The position numbers and the translations under genes are program-made. A DNA stretch of 61,872 nucleotides from Halalkalibacter urbisdiaboli (lineage in GTDB: Bacteria; Bacillota; Bacilli; Bacillales; Bacillaceae_D): the NCBI RefSeq assembly GCF_002156385.1, contig NZ_MVJM01000006.1, positions 5,245 through 67,116 of the forward strand, read 5' to 3'. This document shows, one piece after another, positions 29,896 to 39,725 of this stretch (positions are counted from its first letter, which is position 1; every line of letters starts with the position of its first letter). Under the pieces are notes generated by a model. That model did not search any database and had not been told where the DNA came from. It saw nothing but the letters and a program-made list of their open reading frames with translations.

Positions 29896-29930
29896 AAAAA
29901 AAACTCGCCCTACAAAGGACGAGTTTTTTT
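29896..29930 (-). terminator. spoVT terminator (bidirectional)
   Basis: Stem AAACTCG / CGAGTTT with additional CC/GG pairs, flanked by A-run and T-run, so it can act on both strands. It lies 5 nt after the spoVT stop codon and would also stop read-through from the plus-strand ABC operon. Confidence 0.78.
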
Positions 29931-29934
29931 CCGC

Positions 29935-30474
29935 TTATTGCTCCATTTGACGAGCTAAAAAACTTGCTGCTGTTTCAGCCATTTTTTGTTCCAATGCTCC
30001 CGAAAGAGCTTGATCTTTACTAAAAATTGTAACGGCACCAATTGGATCACCATTTGCAATGATTGGTGCAACCACGTAACCTTTTAATTCATCTGTATGA
30101 TCTCCGACAAGATTATACTCACCAGGGTTTGATTCTAATTTTGACTTTCGGTCATCCATAACCGATTCAACAATTTCACCGATGCTTTTATTAGCAAATT
30201 CCTTTTTTGAAGCACCCGCTACCGCAATATATGTATCACGGTCTGCGATAAGCACATGATGATTTAAACTATCGTATAAAGCTTCTGCATATTCCTTTGC
30301 AAAATCGCCTAACTCAGAAATTGGTGAGTATTTTTTAAGAATGACTTCCCCATCTCGATCTACAAAGATTTCTAATGGGTCTCCTTCACGAATTCTTAAC
30401 GTTCTGCGAATCTCCTTAGGTATGACAACGCGTCCTAAGTCATCAATACGTCTTACAATACCAGTTGCTTTCAT
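29935..30474 (-). CDS. spoVT: Stage V sporulation regulator SpoVT
   Basis: Forespore transcription regulator of the AbrB superfamily that tunes sigma-G genes. The 179-residue protein has an AbrB-type swapped-hairpin domain (residues 1-50; GIVRRIDDLGRVVIPKEIRR) and a C-terminal GAF-like domain (about 55-178). Its N-domain closely resembles that of AbrB encoded at 56155. It lies between mfd and, in other Bacillus, yabM; here the ABC operon intervenes. Confidence 0.96.
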   Translation of the reverse strand: MKATGIVRRIDDLGRVVIPKEIRRTLRIREGDPLEIFVDRDGEVILKKYSPISELGDFAKEYAEALYDSLNHHVLIADRDTYIAVAGASKKEFANKSIGEIVESVMDDRKSKLESNPGEYNLVGDHTDELKGYVVAPIIANGDPIGAVTIFSKDQALSGALEQKMAETAASFLARQMEQ

Positions 30475-30652
30475 AACTAAGATGCCTCACTTTCTTATGA
30501 TGTAATAACTTGATGATTTGTGAACTTTTTTTGTTAAATCATTTCGTTTCTTACCTCTATTATCCTTCTTTACAAAAGAACTATTCACCATTTTATGAAT
30601 TTGTTTGTTCACCTTATCAGTCAAGTTAAATAAGAAAGTGGGCTCAAGACTG

Positions 30653-33600
30653 TTATGACATGGTTTGAGCAGCCTTTCCTTCTTTTTTAGATTTTGGAAT
30701 GTTTTCTACAATATTTTCAATTGTTTTCAACAATGTCTCATCATCTACATTTTTCGTTTTCACCGAAAATTTAATTTGTTCCCCTGCTGTTCCAAGTGAG
30801 ACATTCCTTCCAAGCTTATGTGCAATTTCAAATAGTTTGGCGCCATCCATTTTTTGTGATGTTTCCAGTGATAATAAAATCGAAACCGTATCCTTTGACT
30901 CCACGATTTGTTCAATTTTTTCTTGATTTGCATGTAATTTGATTTTGGTTAGTCGTAACAAATAGTCAACTTGTTTCGGGTATTCACCGAATCGGTCAAA
31001 CATTTCATCCTGGAGATCCCTCAATTCCTCAAGCTCTTCAATCCCTTTAAAACGTTTGTACATTTCAATCTTTTGCTTTGCATCTGCAATGTACGATTCA
31101 GGGATATAAGCGTCAACCTTAATATCCATCTCAACTTGGAATGCCGGCTCCTTAGGTTTATCTCCTTTTCGCTCTTCAATCGCTTCCTTCAGCATTTGTG
31201 AATATAAATCAAAACCTACAGATTCAATATATCCATGTTGTTGTGCACCAAGAAGATTACCCGCTCCACGAATCGTTAAGTCACGCATCGCAATCTTAAA
31301 TCCAGATCCTAATTCAGTAAATTCCTTTATTGCCTGCAATCGTTTTTCAGCAACTTCTGTTAACACTTTATCACGTTGGTACGTAAAGTAAGCATAGGCT
31401 ACTCTGTTTGAACGTCCTACACGACCACGGATCTGGTATAGCTGGGACAATCCCATCTTATCCGCATCATAAATAATAAGCGTGTTTACATTAGGAATAT
31501 CGACACCGGTCTCAATGATAGTCGTCGTAACCAATACATCACTGTTACCCTCAAGGAAATCAAGCATTATTCCTTCTAGTTCTCGTTCGTTCATTTGTCC
31601 ATGGGCAAATGAAACACGTGCATCAGGTACGAGCATTGAGATTTGTTCAGAGATACGCTCAATATCCTCAACCCGATTATAAAGAACATATACTTGACCT
31701 CCACGTGTAAGCTCTCGTTCAATGGCTTCTCTTACAAGAGAACCATTATATTCAACAACATATGTTTGAACTGGAAATCGATTTTCCGGTGGAGTTTCAA
31801 TGACGGATAAATCACGTACTCCTAGCATCGACATATGAAGTGTCCGAGGGATTGGCGTTGCCGTTAATGTCAATACATCTATGTTTGCTTTCATTTGTTT
31901 TATCTTTTCTTTATGCGTTACACCAAAGCGTTGCTCTTCATCGACTACTAAAAGACCCAAATCTTTAAATACAACATCCTTTGATAAAAGACGGTGTGTA
32001 CCAACGACTAAGTCAACTGAACCAGCTTTGACTCCTCTTAACGTTTCATTTTGCTCTTTACGTGAGCGGAAACGACTTAATACACCAATATTTATTGGGT
32101 GATCCGCGAATCTCTCCTGAATCGTCTCATAGTGCTGCTGTGCAAGAATCGTTGTTGGCACAAGGATGGCCACTTGTTTTCCATCCATAATGGCTTTGAA
32201 GGCTGCCCGGATGGCCACTTCGGTTTTCCCATATCCAACATCCCCACACAATAATCGGTCCATTGGTCGTTCCCGTTCCATATCTTCCTTTATCTCTGTA
32301 ATAGCTCTTAGTTGATCCTCTGTTTCTTGGTATTGGAATGAAGATTCAAATTCTGCTTGTTCAACCCCGTCTTTCGAGAAGGCATAGCCTTTGCTTGCTT
32401 CACGTTCAGCATACAGCTTAATGAGGTCATCCGCGATGTCTTCTACCGAAGATTGAACTCGACGTTTCACCTTCTTCCAGTCATTTCCACCCAACGCGTA
32501 AATTTTAGGGTCCTTCTCTTCCGAACCTACATATTTTTGAACTTGATCAATTTGTTCTACTGGAACGTATAGCTTATCATTTCCAGCATAACGAAGATGT
32601 AAATAATCTTTATGAATACCATTAATCTCAAGTGTCTCAACCCCTAAATACTTACCAATCCCATGGTTCGTATGGACAACGAGGTCACCCACCTTTAGCT
32701 CAGAATAACTTTTAATTCGTTCTGCATTTGAAATTTTCTGTTTTCTTGGCGTGCGCTTCGTTTGCTTAGCAAAGACTTCTTCTTCCGTAATAACAACAAG
32801 CTTTTGCATCGAAAGTTCAAAGCCGCTATGCAACTGTCCAAGCATAATATGAACATGGCCATTAACTAACTCAGTTGCCCGCTCTACTACACGAGCATGA
32901 ATCCCTTCATCTTCAAGATTAAGAGACAATCGATTCGCTCGATCCTTTGAGCCTGCAATAAATACAATTGCATTTCCGGCCTTTTCCCATCTTTTCACCT
33001 CAGATTGAAGCAGCTGCATTTGACCATGGAAGCTTTGCATTGATTTGCACGTAAAGCTTAAGACATTTTGCGGATTTGTAGAAGCGACATGCTTAAGAAA
33101 TAGTGATAAATAGATAACCGGTGAGGGTGCTTGTTTGATCGTTTCAAATACATCAAGTGACATTGTAACGTCATGTACTACTTCCCCCTGCTCCAGTAAA
33201 GCTGTATTCCACTCTGCTTCCTCTTTTTGTAGATGGTCTTCCATTTCTTTTACACGACTCATCTCATCGATGATAATGACAGTATCGTCAGGTAAATAAG
33301 ATAAAATTGAATTCTTTTCTTCATAATACAAGGACATGTATTTGTACATCCCTTGAAAACTAGACTTTTGTTTTAACTGTCCAATTTCATACGAGATATT
33401 TTGAGAAAGCTTTTCCTTTATTTGCTTTGCTTTAACCTTCTTTAAGCTATTCGTCAGACTCTCTGATAGTTTTAAAGCTGCCTGTTCATAATGTTTTTGT
33501 AATAAGATAATTTCTTGAACTGGACTTATAATCACGCTTTTTAATTCTGCTTTTGAACGTTGATTTTCAATTGTAAAACTGCGTATTGAATCAATTTCCG

Positions 33601-34198
33601 TATCAAATAACTCGATACGAATCGGATCCTCCTCTGTTAAAGGAAATAAGTCAATAATTCCCCCGCGTACACTTACTTCACCAGGAGATGAGACCATATC
33701 GACTCTCTGGAAGCCTATCTCGATTAGCTTCTCAATGAATGATTGAATGTCCCCGATATCTGAGCCAACCACAACATTCAGCAAAGAATTCCTCCAAAGC
33801 TCTTTCGGAGGTAAAAGTCGCCTTACTCCTGCTAAAGGAACTATGACAATCCCATTAAACTTATGTACAAGATTATTTAATACCTCAATTCGTTGAGCCT
33901 TCATTTCAGGGCTTGCGATCGCAATTTCCGAGGAAATCAGTTCATTTACTGGATATAAAAATACGTGGTCCTCACCTAATAAATCTGTTAAATCATCATA
34001 TAGTTTTTGAGCTTGAAATAAATTATGTGTGATGACTAACTGCGTTCGTTTCGTCTCACGAAACAAAGAGGCCATCACTAACGTTCGAGCTGACCCTGTT
34101 AAACCGGAAAGTAGCTGTTCCTTCATATTTGATTCAAGAGCAGTCGAAACCGCTTTAATTTCCTGGCTAGACAGAAAATAATTTTGTAATCCTAACAT
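30653..34198 (-). CDS. mfd: Transcription-repair coupling factor Mfd
   Basis: ATP-driven DNA translocase that removes RNA polymerase stalled at lesions and recruits UvrA. At 1,181 residues it has the usual size. The UvrB-like N-terminal part spans about 1-350, and the RNA polymerase-interaction domain begins at the KVGDLVVHTNHGIGKYLGV stretch near residue 500. The helicase core follows with Walker A CGDVGYGKTEVA (near 650), DEEQ (near 755) and LIRGAGNLLG/TRG motifs. It follows fin. Confidence 0.97.
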   Translation of the reverse strand: MLGLQNYFLSSQEIKAVSTALESNMKEQLLSGLTGSARTLVMASLFRETKRTQLVITHNLFQAQKLYDDLTDLLGEDHVFLYPVNELISSEIAIASPEMKAQRIEVLNNLVHKFNGIVIVPLAGVRRLLPPKELWRNSLLNVVVGSDIGDIQSFIEKLIEIGFQRVDMVSSPGEVSVRGGIIDLFPLTEEDPIRIELFDTEIDSIRSFTIENQRSKAELKSVIISPVQEIILLQKHYEQAALKLSESLTNSLKKVKAKQIKEKLSQNISYEIGQLKQKSSFQGMYKYMSLYYEEKNSILSYLPDDTVIIIDEMSRVKEMEDHLQKEEAEWNTALLEQGEVVHDVTMSLDVFETIKQAPSPVIYLSLFLKHVASTNPQNVLSFTCKSMQSFHGQMQLLQSEVKRWEKAGNAIVFIAGSKDRANRLSLNLEDEGIHARVVERATELVNGHVHIMLGQLHSGFELSMQKLVVITEEEVFAKQTKRTPRKQKISNAERIKSYSELKVGDLVVHTNHGIGKYLGVETLEINGIHKDYLHLRYAGNDKLYVPVEQIDQVQKYVGSEEKDPKIYALGGNDWKKVKRRVQSSVEDIADDLIKLYAEREASKGYAFSKDGVEQAEFESSFQYQETEDQLRAITEIKEDMERERPMDRLLCGDVGYGKTEVAIRAAFKAIMDGKQVAILVPTTILAQQHYETIQERFADHPINIGVLSRFRSRKEQNETLRGVKAGSVDLVVGTHRLLSKDVVFKDLGLLVVDEEQRFGVTHKEKIKQMKANIDVLTLTATPIPRTLHMSMLGVRDLSVIETPPENRFPVQTYVVEYNGSLVREAIERELTRGGQVYVLYNRVEDIERISEQISMLVPDARVSFAHGQMNERELEGIMLDFLEGNSDVLVTTTIIETGVDIPNVNTLIIYDADKMGLSQLYQIRGRVGRSNRVAYAYFTYQRDKVLTEVAEKRLQAIKEFTELGSGFKIAMRDLTIRGAGNLLGAQQHGYIESVGFDLYSQMLKEAIEERKGDKPKEPAFQVEMDIKVDAYIPESYIADAKQKIEMYKRFKGIEELEELRDLQDEMFDRFGEYPKQVDYLLRLTKIKLHANQEKIEQIVESKDTVSILLSLETSQKMDGAKLFEIAHKLGRNVSLGTAGEQIKFSVKTKNVDDETLLKTIENIVENIPKSKKEGKAAQTMS

Positions 34199-34415
34199 AC
34201 CTTTCCCCCTGCTATGATCATTCTAGTTAGTAGAGTCTACTTTTAAAGTTACATATTAAATATGATTAAAAATACTCCAGTTTCCCTAATAATATGTCTT
34301 AAACATCGTCTTTCCGTTCAGTTAAAAAACCTCATCTACCCTAAATTCTTTGAAAATGCGAAAAACCCTCTTTTAAATTAGAAAATCACTAGCTCCTTTA
34401 AAAAATTAACAACAG

Positions 34416-34444
34416 AAAAATGCTTTGGCCTGCTAAGCCAAAGC
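34416..34444 (-). terminator. fin terminator
   Basis: Stem GCTTTGGC / GCCAAAGC (8 bp) with a 7-nt loop, then ATTTTTC on the minus strand, 17 nt after the fin stop. The rest of the 260-bp gap to mfd (34199-34415) is AT-rich; I could not define the mfd promoter in it. Confidence 0.7.
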
Positions 34445-34460
34445 TCTCTTGCTTATGACA

Positions 34461-34688
34461 TTATTGAATAAAAGATTCTAATTCATAAAATTCAGGATTT
34501 CTCGTTAACGCTTCATGGCAGTCTTCACAAATTACTTTAACATGAATATCACCATTTGCTTCATATGATACCATATCCGTACGTTCTTCGTTATCTAAAT
34601 GATGAAAACCAAGAGCATCAGCGTCAACATGTTCTGTTAACTGACCAACCGATGTACCACAATGACGGCATTTGTAATGAATAGACAT
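34461..34688 (-). CDS. fin: Anti-sigma-F factor Fin
   Basis: 75-residue zinc protein. In B. subtilis Fin (YabK) is made in the forespore under sigma-F and blocks sigma-F to let sigma-G take over. Four cysteines occur as C7-x2-C10 and C54-x2-C57, as expected for one zinc site. It lies between pth and mfd, the yabK position. I could not define a sigma-F promoter in the 75-bp gap upstream with confidence. Confidence 0.93.
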   Translation of the reverse strand: MSIHYKCRHCGTSVGQLTEHVDADALGFHHLDNEERTDMVSYEANGDIHVKVICEDCHEALTRNPEFYELESFIQ

Positions 34689-34763
34689 TAATTATTCAAC
34701 CCTCCCTTACGAGGTAGAAGTTCACATTTGTAGTATGGACCATACAAGGAAGGGGTATACAAA

Positions 34764-35321
34764 TTAATTAAACTTATTCATGACTTCGAGAAACGGCGTC
34801 GTAATCCAAGCTTCAATCGCCTTTCCAGATGTAATGATTGACTGATGAACCGATTCTTTTTCTTCTGGATGATAACGACCGAGTACATAGTTAACAATCG
34901 GTTCACCATTTTTCGGGCGATCGATTCCTACACGAATTCGATTAAATTCCTGTGTACCAAAATGCTGAATCAATGATTTAATGCCATTATGTCCACCCGC
35001 ACTTCCTTTTTGGCGAAGTCTTATTTTTCCAACAGGCAGGTCTAAATCATCATAAACGACAACAAGATCTTCTATGTCAATTTGAAAATAATCCAAAAAT
35101 GGACGCACTGACTCCCCGGATAAATTCATATATGTAAGTGGCTTTAATAAAAAAACTTTCTCTCCATTTATAACTGCGGATCCAAAGACCCCTTTAAACT
35201 TCGTTTGATTTAACTCGATGTTTAACTCACTTGCACAATGGTCAATGATGTCAAAACCGATGTTGTGTCTCGTACCGCTATATTTCTCACCTGGGTTACC
35301 TAGACCGACAATTAATTTCAT
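34764..35321 (-). CDS. pth: Peptidyl-tRNA hydrolase
   Basis: Recycles peptidyl-tRNA released from stalled ribosomes. From ATG 35321 the protein has 185 residues, the family norm, beginning [20 protein letters not shown] with catalytic His19. [12 protein letters not shown] and [11 protein letters not shown] follow. The frame extends 18 codons upstream, but GGGGAAGAGG directly before ATG 35321 and family alignment support the shorter form. The B. subtilis name is spoVC. Confidence 0.95.
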   Translation of the reverse strand: MKLIVGLGNPGEKYSGTRHNIGFDIIDHCASELNIELNQTKFKGVFGSAVINGEKVFLLKPLTYMNLSGESVRPFLDYFQIDIEDLVVVYDDLDLPVGKIRLRQKGSAGGHNGIKSLIQHFGTQEFNRIRVGIDRPKNGEPIVNYVLGRYHPEEKESVHQSIITSGKAIEAWITTPFLEVMNKFN

Positions 35322-35360
35322 CCTCTTCCCCACTTTCACTATCCGTCTTTTCTTTTCTGA

Positions 35361-35526
35361 AAGAGGCTGTGCCAAAAGGTTGTTTTTAACCTTTTGGCAC
35401 AGCCTTCATGCAATGAGCGTAGGCTACATCTTTTAAAAGCCTTACGATGAGTGGAATTCTCATCGTAAGGCGCGTAGCGAACGGAGCCATTGCTATGCAC
35501 GCATTAAGCTTTTGAAACAGCCCCTT
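35361..35526. repeat. MITE-like element with nested hairpins between ctc and pth
   Basis: Noncoding segment of about 165 bp. A perfect 18-bp inverted repeat (35364-35381 with 35388-35405, loop 6 nt) is followed by a perfect 13-bp inverted repeat GCCTTACGATGAG / CTCATCGTAAGGC (35439-35451 with 35459-35471). The ends are near-inverted: AAGAGGCTGT (35361-35370) and ACAGCCCCTT (35517-35526), 9 of 10 matching. The ends plus internal palindromes resemble a nonautonomous transposable element or a complex terminator for ctc. It has no coding capacity. Confidence 0.55.
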
Positions 35527-35536
35527 CGAATCTATG

Positions 35537-36175
35537 TTATTCGTTTTCCGTTTGTTCTTCTTCGGTACCTGATTCCATTTCGGCCCCTGTTTCTTCTTCC
35601 TCTAATTGTCCAGGCTCCTGTTCGGCAGCTGGTGGTTGAATGGTTACGATTGTTTCCTCATCTTCTTGATTTATTTCAACACTTACAGCTGAACGGATGT
35701 CTCCTACTTGAATCGAATCACCAATATTTAAGTTGGAGATATCGACAGTAATTTCCTCAGGAATGTCAGTCGGTAAACATCTGACGGATAGATGATATAA
35801 CAAATGTGAAACAATCCCGCCCTCTTTTTCACCAGGGGCTTCTCCTGTTAACCTTACTGCTACATCAACATCAATTTCAGACTTCATATCAACTTCAAAA
35901 AAGTCAATATGGAGGAATTCATTTTTTAAAGGATCGCGTTGTACATCATGAATCATTACTTGATGCTTGTCCTTACCGTTTAACTCCAATGAGAACAAAC
36001 CATTTATCCCATTTTCACGCACTGTTTTAAGAAATTCAACACCTTCTACAGAAACAGGCTGGCTTTCAATCTTATTACCATACAATATTCCAGGAACATA
36101 CCCTTCCTTACGAATTCTCCTCGTTGCTGAACCTCTTAGATCCTCACGCGGTGCTGCTTTTAAGATTGTTGCCAT
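35537..36175 (-). CDS. ctc: Ribosomal protein bL25, general stress form (Ctc)
   Basis: Binds 5S rRNA in the large ribosomal subunit. The 212-residue protein is the long TL5/CTC form: an L25 domain (about 1-95; RIRKEGYVPGILYG) and a beta C-terminal domain (about 97-185). A very acidic tail of Glu, Gln and Thr follows. In B. subtilis ctc is a classic sigma-B stress gene, and a sigma-B-like promoter is seen upstream (36218-36242). Confidence 0.95.
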   Translation of the reverse strand: MATILKAAPREDLRGSATRRIRKEGYVPGILYGNKIESQPVSVEGVEFLKTVRENGINGLFSLELNGKDKHQVMIHDVQRDPLKNEFLHIDFFEVDMKSEIDVDVAVRLTGEAPGEKEGGIVSHLLYHLSVRCLPTDIPEEITVDISNLNIGDSIQVGDIRSAVSVEINQEDEETIVTIQPPAAEQEPGQLEEEETGAEMESGTEEEQTENE

Positions 36176-36217
36176 GATTACTCACCTCTATTTAGAATTC
36201 AACTCTCTATATCTTGT

Positions 36218-36242
36218 CTTCCCCTAAATAGAAAAAATAAAC
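36218..36242 (-). promoter_or_regulatory. Candidate sigma-B promoter of ctc
   Basis: Minus strand: GTTTAT (36242-36237), 13-bp spacer, GGGAAG (36223-36218). The consensus for sigma-B is GTTTaa-N12-14-GGGtat, so 10 or so of 12 positions fit. ctc is a known sigma-B gene in B. subtilis, which supports the call. Confidence 0.6.
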
Positions 36243-36301
36243 GTTCGAGTATAAAAATGGGACAAATTTTGCGCTTCTATTTTTTTTCATTCCACATAAA
36301 C

Positions 36302-37252
36302 TTAATCAAATAATGTACTTACTGATGCATGCTCATGAACACGAATAATTGCTTCCGCCATAAGCTGTGCAACTGACAAAGTCCTGATTTTATCGATCTT
36401 TTTATCTTCTTCAAGAGGGATTGTGTTTGTAACAACCAATTCTTTAATTTTTGAATTTTGGATACGCTCAATTGCAGGTCCTGATAATACCGGATGCGTA
36501 CAGCATGCATACACTTCTTTTGCACCGTATTCAACAAGTGCGTTCGCTGCTAACGTGATTGTTCCCGCTGTATCGATAATATCATCGATGATAATACATG
36601 TTTTCCCCTGTACATCACCAACTATATTCATAACCTCTGATACATTTGGCTTAGGTCGACGTTTATCGATAATAGCAATAGGTGCTTTTAAACGATCCGC
36701 CATTTTTCGCGCACGAACAACACCACCATGGTCAGGCGATACAATAACAACATCTTCAAGCTGTTTTTCCTTAAAGAAATCGGCTAAAATAGGGACACCT
36801 ACAAGTTGATCCACTGGAATATCAAAGAACCCTTGGATTTGTGTTGCATGTAAATCAAGAGTCAAAACACGCGTCGCCCCAGCTGTTTCAATTAGGTTTG
36901 CGACTAATTTGGCCGTAATCGGCTCACGAGCACGTGCTTTACGGTCTTGTCGACCATAACCGTAATAAGGCATTACAACGTTAATCGTTTTTGCGGAAGC
37001 ACGCTTTAAAGCGTCAATCATAATCAAAAGCTCCATAATATGCTCATTTGTTGGAGCTGAAGTGGATTGAATTAAATAAACATCACATCCACGAATACTT
37101 TCCTCAATATTAATTTGAACCTCTCCGTCACTAAAACGAGTGACGGAGCTTTTTCCCATTGAAACGCCAATTTTCTCAGTAATTTCGTACGCTAAATCCT
37201 TATTAGAATTTAATGTGAAAACCTTTAAACTTGGATCTCCATATTTAGCCAT
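36302..37252 (-). CDS. prs: Ribose-phosphate pyrophosphokinase
   Basis: Makes PRPP from ribose 5-phosphate and ATP for nucleotide, His and Trp synthesis. The 316-residue protein has the catalytic flexible-loop stretch [18 protein letters not shown] (about 97-114) and the PRPP motif [14 protein letters not shown] (about 219-232). It lies 36 bp after glmU, probably in the same transcript, as in B. subtilis. Confidence 0.97.
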   Translation of the reverse strand: MAKYGDPSLKVFTLNSNKDLAYEITEKIGVSMGKSSVTRFSDGEVQINIEESIRGCDVYLIQSTSAPTNEHIMELLIMIDALKRASAKTINVVMPYYGYGRQDRKARAREPITAKLVANLIETAGATRVLTLDLHATQIQGFFDIPVDQLVGVPILADFFKEKQLEDVVIVSPDHGGVVRARKMADRLKAPIAIIDKRRPKPNVSEVMNIVGDVQGKTCIIIDDIIDTAGTITLAANALVEYGAKEVYACCTHPVLSGPAIERIQNSKIKELVVTNTIPLEEDKKIDKIRTLSVAQLMAEAIIRVHEHASVSTLFD

Positions 37253-37288
37253 TTCTTTTTATTCCCTCCGCATTTATTGATCGCTTAA

Positions 37289-38644
37289 TTATTTTACGTA
37301 TCCTTCTTTATTTGTTTGTCGTGCACGAGCAATCGATAGTGCTTCACCTGGTACATTGTCAGTAATCGTTGAACCTGCAGCGACTAATGCATGCTTTCCA
37401 ATTGTCACAGGGGCAATTAAATTTGCATTACAGCCAATGAAAGCACCATCTTCAATTTTCGTTAAAAACTTATTTTTTCCATCATAATTGACAGTAACCG
37501 CACCACAGCTAAAATTCACATTTTCACCAATATCAGCATCGCCAATATAGCTTAGATGTGAAGCTTTACTTCCTTTTCCTAAAGTTGATTTTTTCACCTC
37601 AACAAAGTTGCCAATTCGAACATCATCGCCAATTTCACTGTTTGGTCGAATGTGTGCAAATGGTCCAATCGATACCTGACTCCCTACTTCGCTATCATAA
37701 ACAACCGATTGCCTAATCACTGTGCCATTGCCAATTTTACTTTGCTTAATTTCAGTTTGTGGCCCAATGATACAATCAGAGCCAATCTCTGTTTTGCCAA
37801 TTAGGCTCGTGCCAGGGTATATCACTGTATCCTGGCCAATTGAGGCTTCTACTGAAATATACGTTTGTTCTGGATCAATCAATGTCACGCCATTTCTCAT
37901 CCACTTCTCATTGATACGACGTTTCATAATCGCCTCTGCTTGAGAAAGTGCAACTCGATCATTCACCCCTAAGGTTTCCTCAAACGAAGAAGTTTGATAA
38001 GCGGCAATTGTTTCACCAGCTTTTTTTAGAATTTCAATGACATCTGGTAAATAATACTCGCCCTGAGCATTATCATTTCCTACTTTTTTCAATGTGTTAA
38101 AAAGAAATTCATTATCAAAACAATAAGTACCCGTGTTAATTTCCTTGATTTCTTTCTCTTCAACCGTAGCATCTTTATGCTCAACAATTCGTTCAACAAG
38201 TCCTTCTTGGTTTCGAACAATTCTTCCGTACCCTGATGGATCTTCTGCATGAGCTGTTAAAACAGTGGCTTTGGCTGATTCCTGCTCATGATGGGTAAGT
38301 AAATCTTGGATTGTCTTTGCTGTTAACAACGGTGTATCGCCACAAAGGACAACCGTCGTCCCTTTTTTCTCTCCTAAAACAGCTTCCGCTTGCATTACAG
38401 CATGCCCTGTTCCAAGTTGTTGCTCTTGGACCGCATACTCTACTTGTTCACCAAGCTGCTCCTGTACCACATCTGCACCGAATCCAACAATTGTTACAAT
38501 TTCATCAAAGCCTAACACAGAGACTTGATCAACAACATGTTGAACCATAGGTTTTCCACACACAGGATGGAGGACTTTATATAATTTTGACTTCATCCTT
38601 GTACCTTGACCAGCTGCTAAAATCACCGCATAACGATTGCTCAT
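37289..38644 (-). CDS. glmU: Bifunctional UDP-GlcNAc pyrophosphorylase / glucosamine-1-P acetyltransferase
   Basis: Makes UDP-N-acetylglucosamine for peptidoglycan. The 451-residue protein has an N-terminal nucleotidyltransferase domain ([19 protein letters not shown], residues 9-27) and a C-terminal left-handed beta-helix of hexapeptide repeats (about 255-440) with the acetyltransferase site near GNFVEVKKS. The B. subtilis name is gcaD. The promoter at 38676-38704 probably drives glmU-prs. Confidence 0.97.
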   Translation of the reverse strand: MSNRYAVILAAGQGTRMKSKLYKVLHPVCGKPMVQHVVDQVSVLGFDEIVTIVGFGADVVQEQLGEQVEYAVQEQQLGTGHAVMQAEAVLGEKKGTTVVLCGDTPLLTAKTIQDLLTHHEQESAKATVLTAHAEDPSGYGRIVRNQEGLVERIVEHKDATVEEKEIKEINTGTYCFDNEFLFNTLKKVGNDNAQGEYYLPDVIEILKKAGETIAAYQTSSFEETLGVNDRVALSQAEAIMKRRINEKWMRNGVTLIDPEQTYISVEASIGQDTVIYPGTSLIGKTEIGSDCIIGPQTEIKQSKIGNGTVIRQSVVYDSEVGSQVSIGPFAHIRPNSEIGDDVRIGNFVEVKKSTLGKGSKASHLSYIGDADIGENVNFSCGAVTVNYDGKNKFLTKIEDGAFIGCNANLIAPVTIGKHALVAAGSTITDNVPGEALSIARARQTNKEGYVK

Positions 38645-38675
38645 GGTTTCCCCCCAGGTTCATTTTTCCCTTACG

Positions 38676-38704
38676 AATATATCCTAAAATGCTCACCATT
38701 TCAA
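38676..38704 (-). promoter_or_regulatory. glmU-prs sigma-A promoter
   Basis: Minus strand: TTGAAA (38704-38699), 17-bp spacer, TATATT (38681-38676), about 30 nt before the glmU start. Confidence 0.68.
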
Positions 38705-38786
38705 GGATCGAAAGGATAGATTTATAGAAGTTATGTCGAGTTCATGAATTTCCTTACTTAAGATTTCAATTTATTTCTTTATCACG

Positions 38787-38820
38787 AAAAAAAAGAAGCC
38801 CCACGTTTTCGTGAGACTTC
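38787..38820 (-). terminator. spoVG terminator
   Basis: Stem GAAGTCTCACG / CGTGGGGCTTC (two imperfect positions) with a 4-nt loop followed by eight T on the minus strand, 7 nt after the spoVG stop. Confidence 0.83.
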
Positions 38821-38827
38821 TCCTCTT

Positions 38828-39121
38828 TTAGGAAGCACCTGCTTCTTCGAACTCTAACTCTTCATAATCGCCAACTCGCTCATATTCTTGCAAAACAGCT
38901 GACTGAATCTTTTCTCTAGTTTGTGAAGAAATAGGATGTGCAATATCTCTAAATTCTCCATCCGGTGTTCGTTTACTTGGCATTGCTACAAATAAACCAT
39001 TATTTCCGTCAATTACACGGATGTCATGAACAACAAATTCATGGTCAATCGTTATTGAAGCGATTGCGCGCATCCGACCTTCTGTATTCACACGACGTAA
39101 CCTTACATCTGTAACTTGCAT
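38828..39121 (-). CDS. spoVG: Septation/RNA-binding regulator SpoVG
   Basis: Small regulator that influences asymmetric septation in Bacillus and binds nucleic acid in other Firmicutes. From ATG 39121 it has 97 residues, [19 protein letters not shown] at the start and [20 protein letters not shown] in the middle, both invariant in the family. The frame is open 14 codons further up, but the sigma-H promoter overlaps that stretch and GGTGGTGGG precedes ATG 39121. The C-terminus is acidic. Confidence 0.96.
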   Translation of the reverse strand: MQVTDVRLRRVNTEGRMRAIASITIDHEFVVHDIRVIDGNNGLFVAMPSKRTPDGEFRDIAHPISSQTREKIQSAVLQEYERVGDYEELEFEEAGAS

Positions 39122-39161
39122 GATGTCCCACCACCTAATAGAATGTTTTTCATGATATACC

Positions 39162-39190
39162 AATTCTCGAAAAAAACCAAAATTCCTTCT
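39162..39190 (-). promoter_or_regulatory. Candidate sigma-H promoter of spoVG
   Basis: Minus strand: AGAAGGAATT (39190-39181) matches the sigma-H -35 RnAGGAwww, and CGAGAATTG (39170-39162) resembles the -10 RnnGAATww, with a spacing of about 11 bp. spoVG is a textbook sigma-H target in B. subtilis. Confidence 0.72.
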
Positions 39191-39300
39191 TATAAAACAA
39201 AAAATTTTTAAAAAGACGCTTTTTTTTCAAAATATTTTGAAAAACCTTATTGGCAACGCTTTCAACTATGTATTTTTCTATTAAACTACTTCTTTATTAC

Positions 39301-39345
39301 AAAAAAAGAACGTATCCCAAAAGGTCGGTTATGACCTTTTGGGAT
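39301..39345 (-). terminator. ridA terminator with CCAAAAGG-type hairpin
   Basis: Perfect 13-bp stem ATCCCAAAAGGTC / GACCTTTTGGGAT (39314-39326 with 39333-39345), 6-nt loop, T-run downstream on the minus strand. The core CCAAAAGGT/ACCTTTTGG also occurs in the element at 35361-35526. Confidence 0.78.
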
Positions 39346-39350
39346 GAACA

Positions 39351-39725
39351 TTACTTCACAAGAGCAATAACCTCAATTTCTACTAAAACATCTTTCGGTA
39401 AACGAGCAACCTCAACACATGAGCGAGCTGGCTTATGCGTATTAAAGTACTCTCCGTATACTTCATTGATAAGTGGAAAGTCGTTCATATCCTTAATAAA
39501 CACTGTTGCTTTTACAACCGTTTCAAACGAAGCCCCAGCTTCAGTAAGAACCGCTTTAAGGTTATTAAATACTTGATGTGTTTGTTCTTGAACATTTCCC
39601 TGTAAAAGCTCACCTTCTGCCGTTAAAGGAATCTGTCCTGAACTATAAAACATATTGTTTACAACGATTCCTTGTGAATAAGGGCCGATTGCATCTGGTG
39701 CTTGATTAGTATGTACAACTTTCAT
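39351..39725 (-). CDS. ridA: Reactive enamine/imine deaminase RidA (YabJ)
   Basis: Hydrolyses reactive 2-aminoacrylate-type intermediates formed by PLP enzymes. The 124-residue YjgF/YER057c/UK114 protein has [10 protein letters not shown] (about 10-19), the catalytic Arg in [12 protein letters not shown] (about 100-111) and the C-terminal EIEVIALV. It follows purR with a 1-bp overlap; in B. subtilis this gene is purR-coupled and needed for purA repression. Confidence 0.95.
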   Translation of the reverse strand: MKVVHTNQAPDAIGPYSQGIVVNNMFYSSGQIPLTAEGELLQGNVQEQTHQVFNNLKAVLTEAGASFETVVKATVFIKDMNDFPLINEVYGEYFNTHKPARSCVEVARLPKDVLVEIEVIALVK

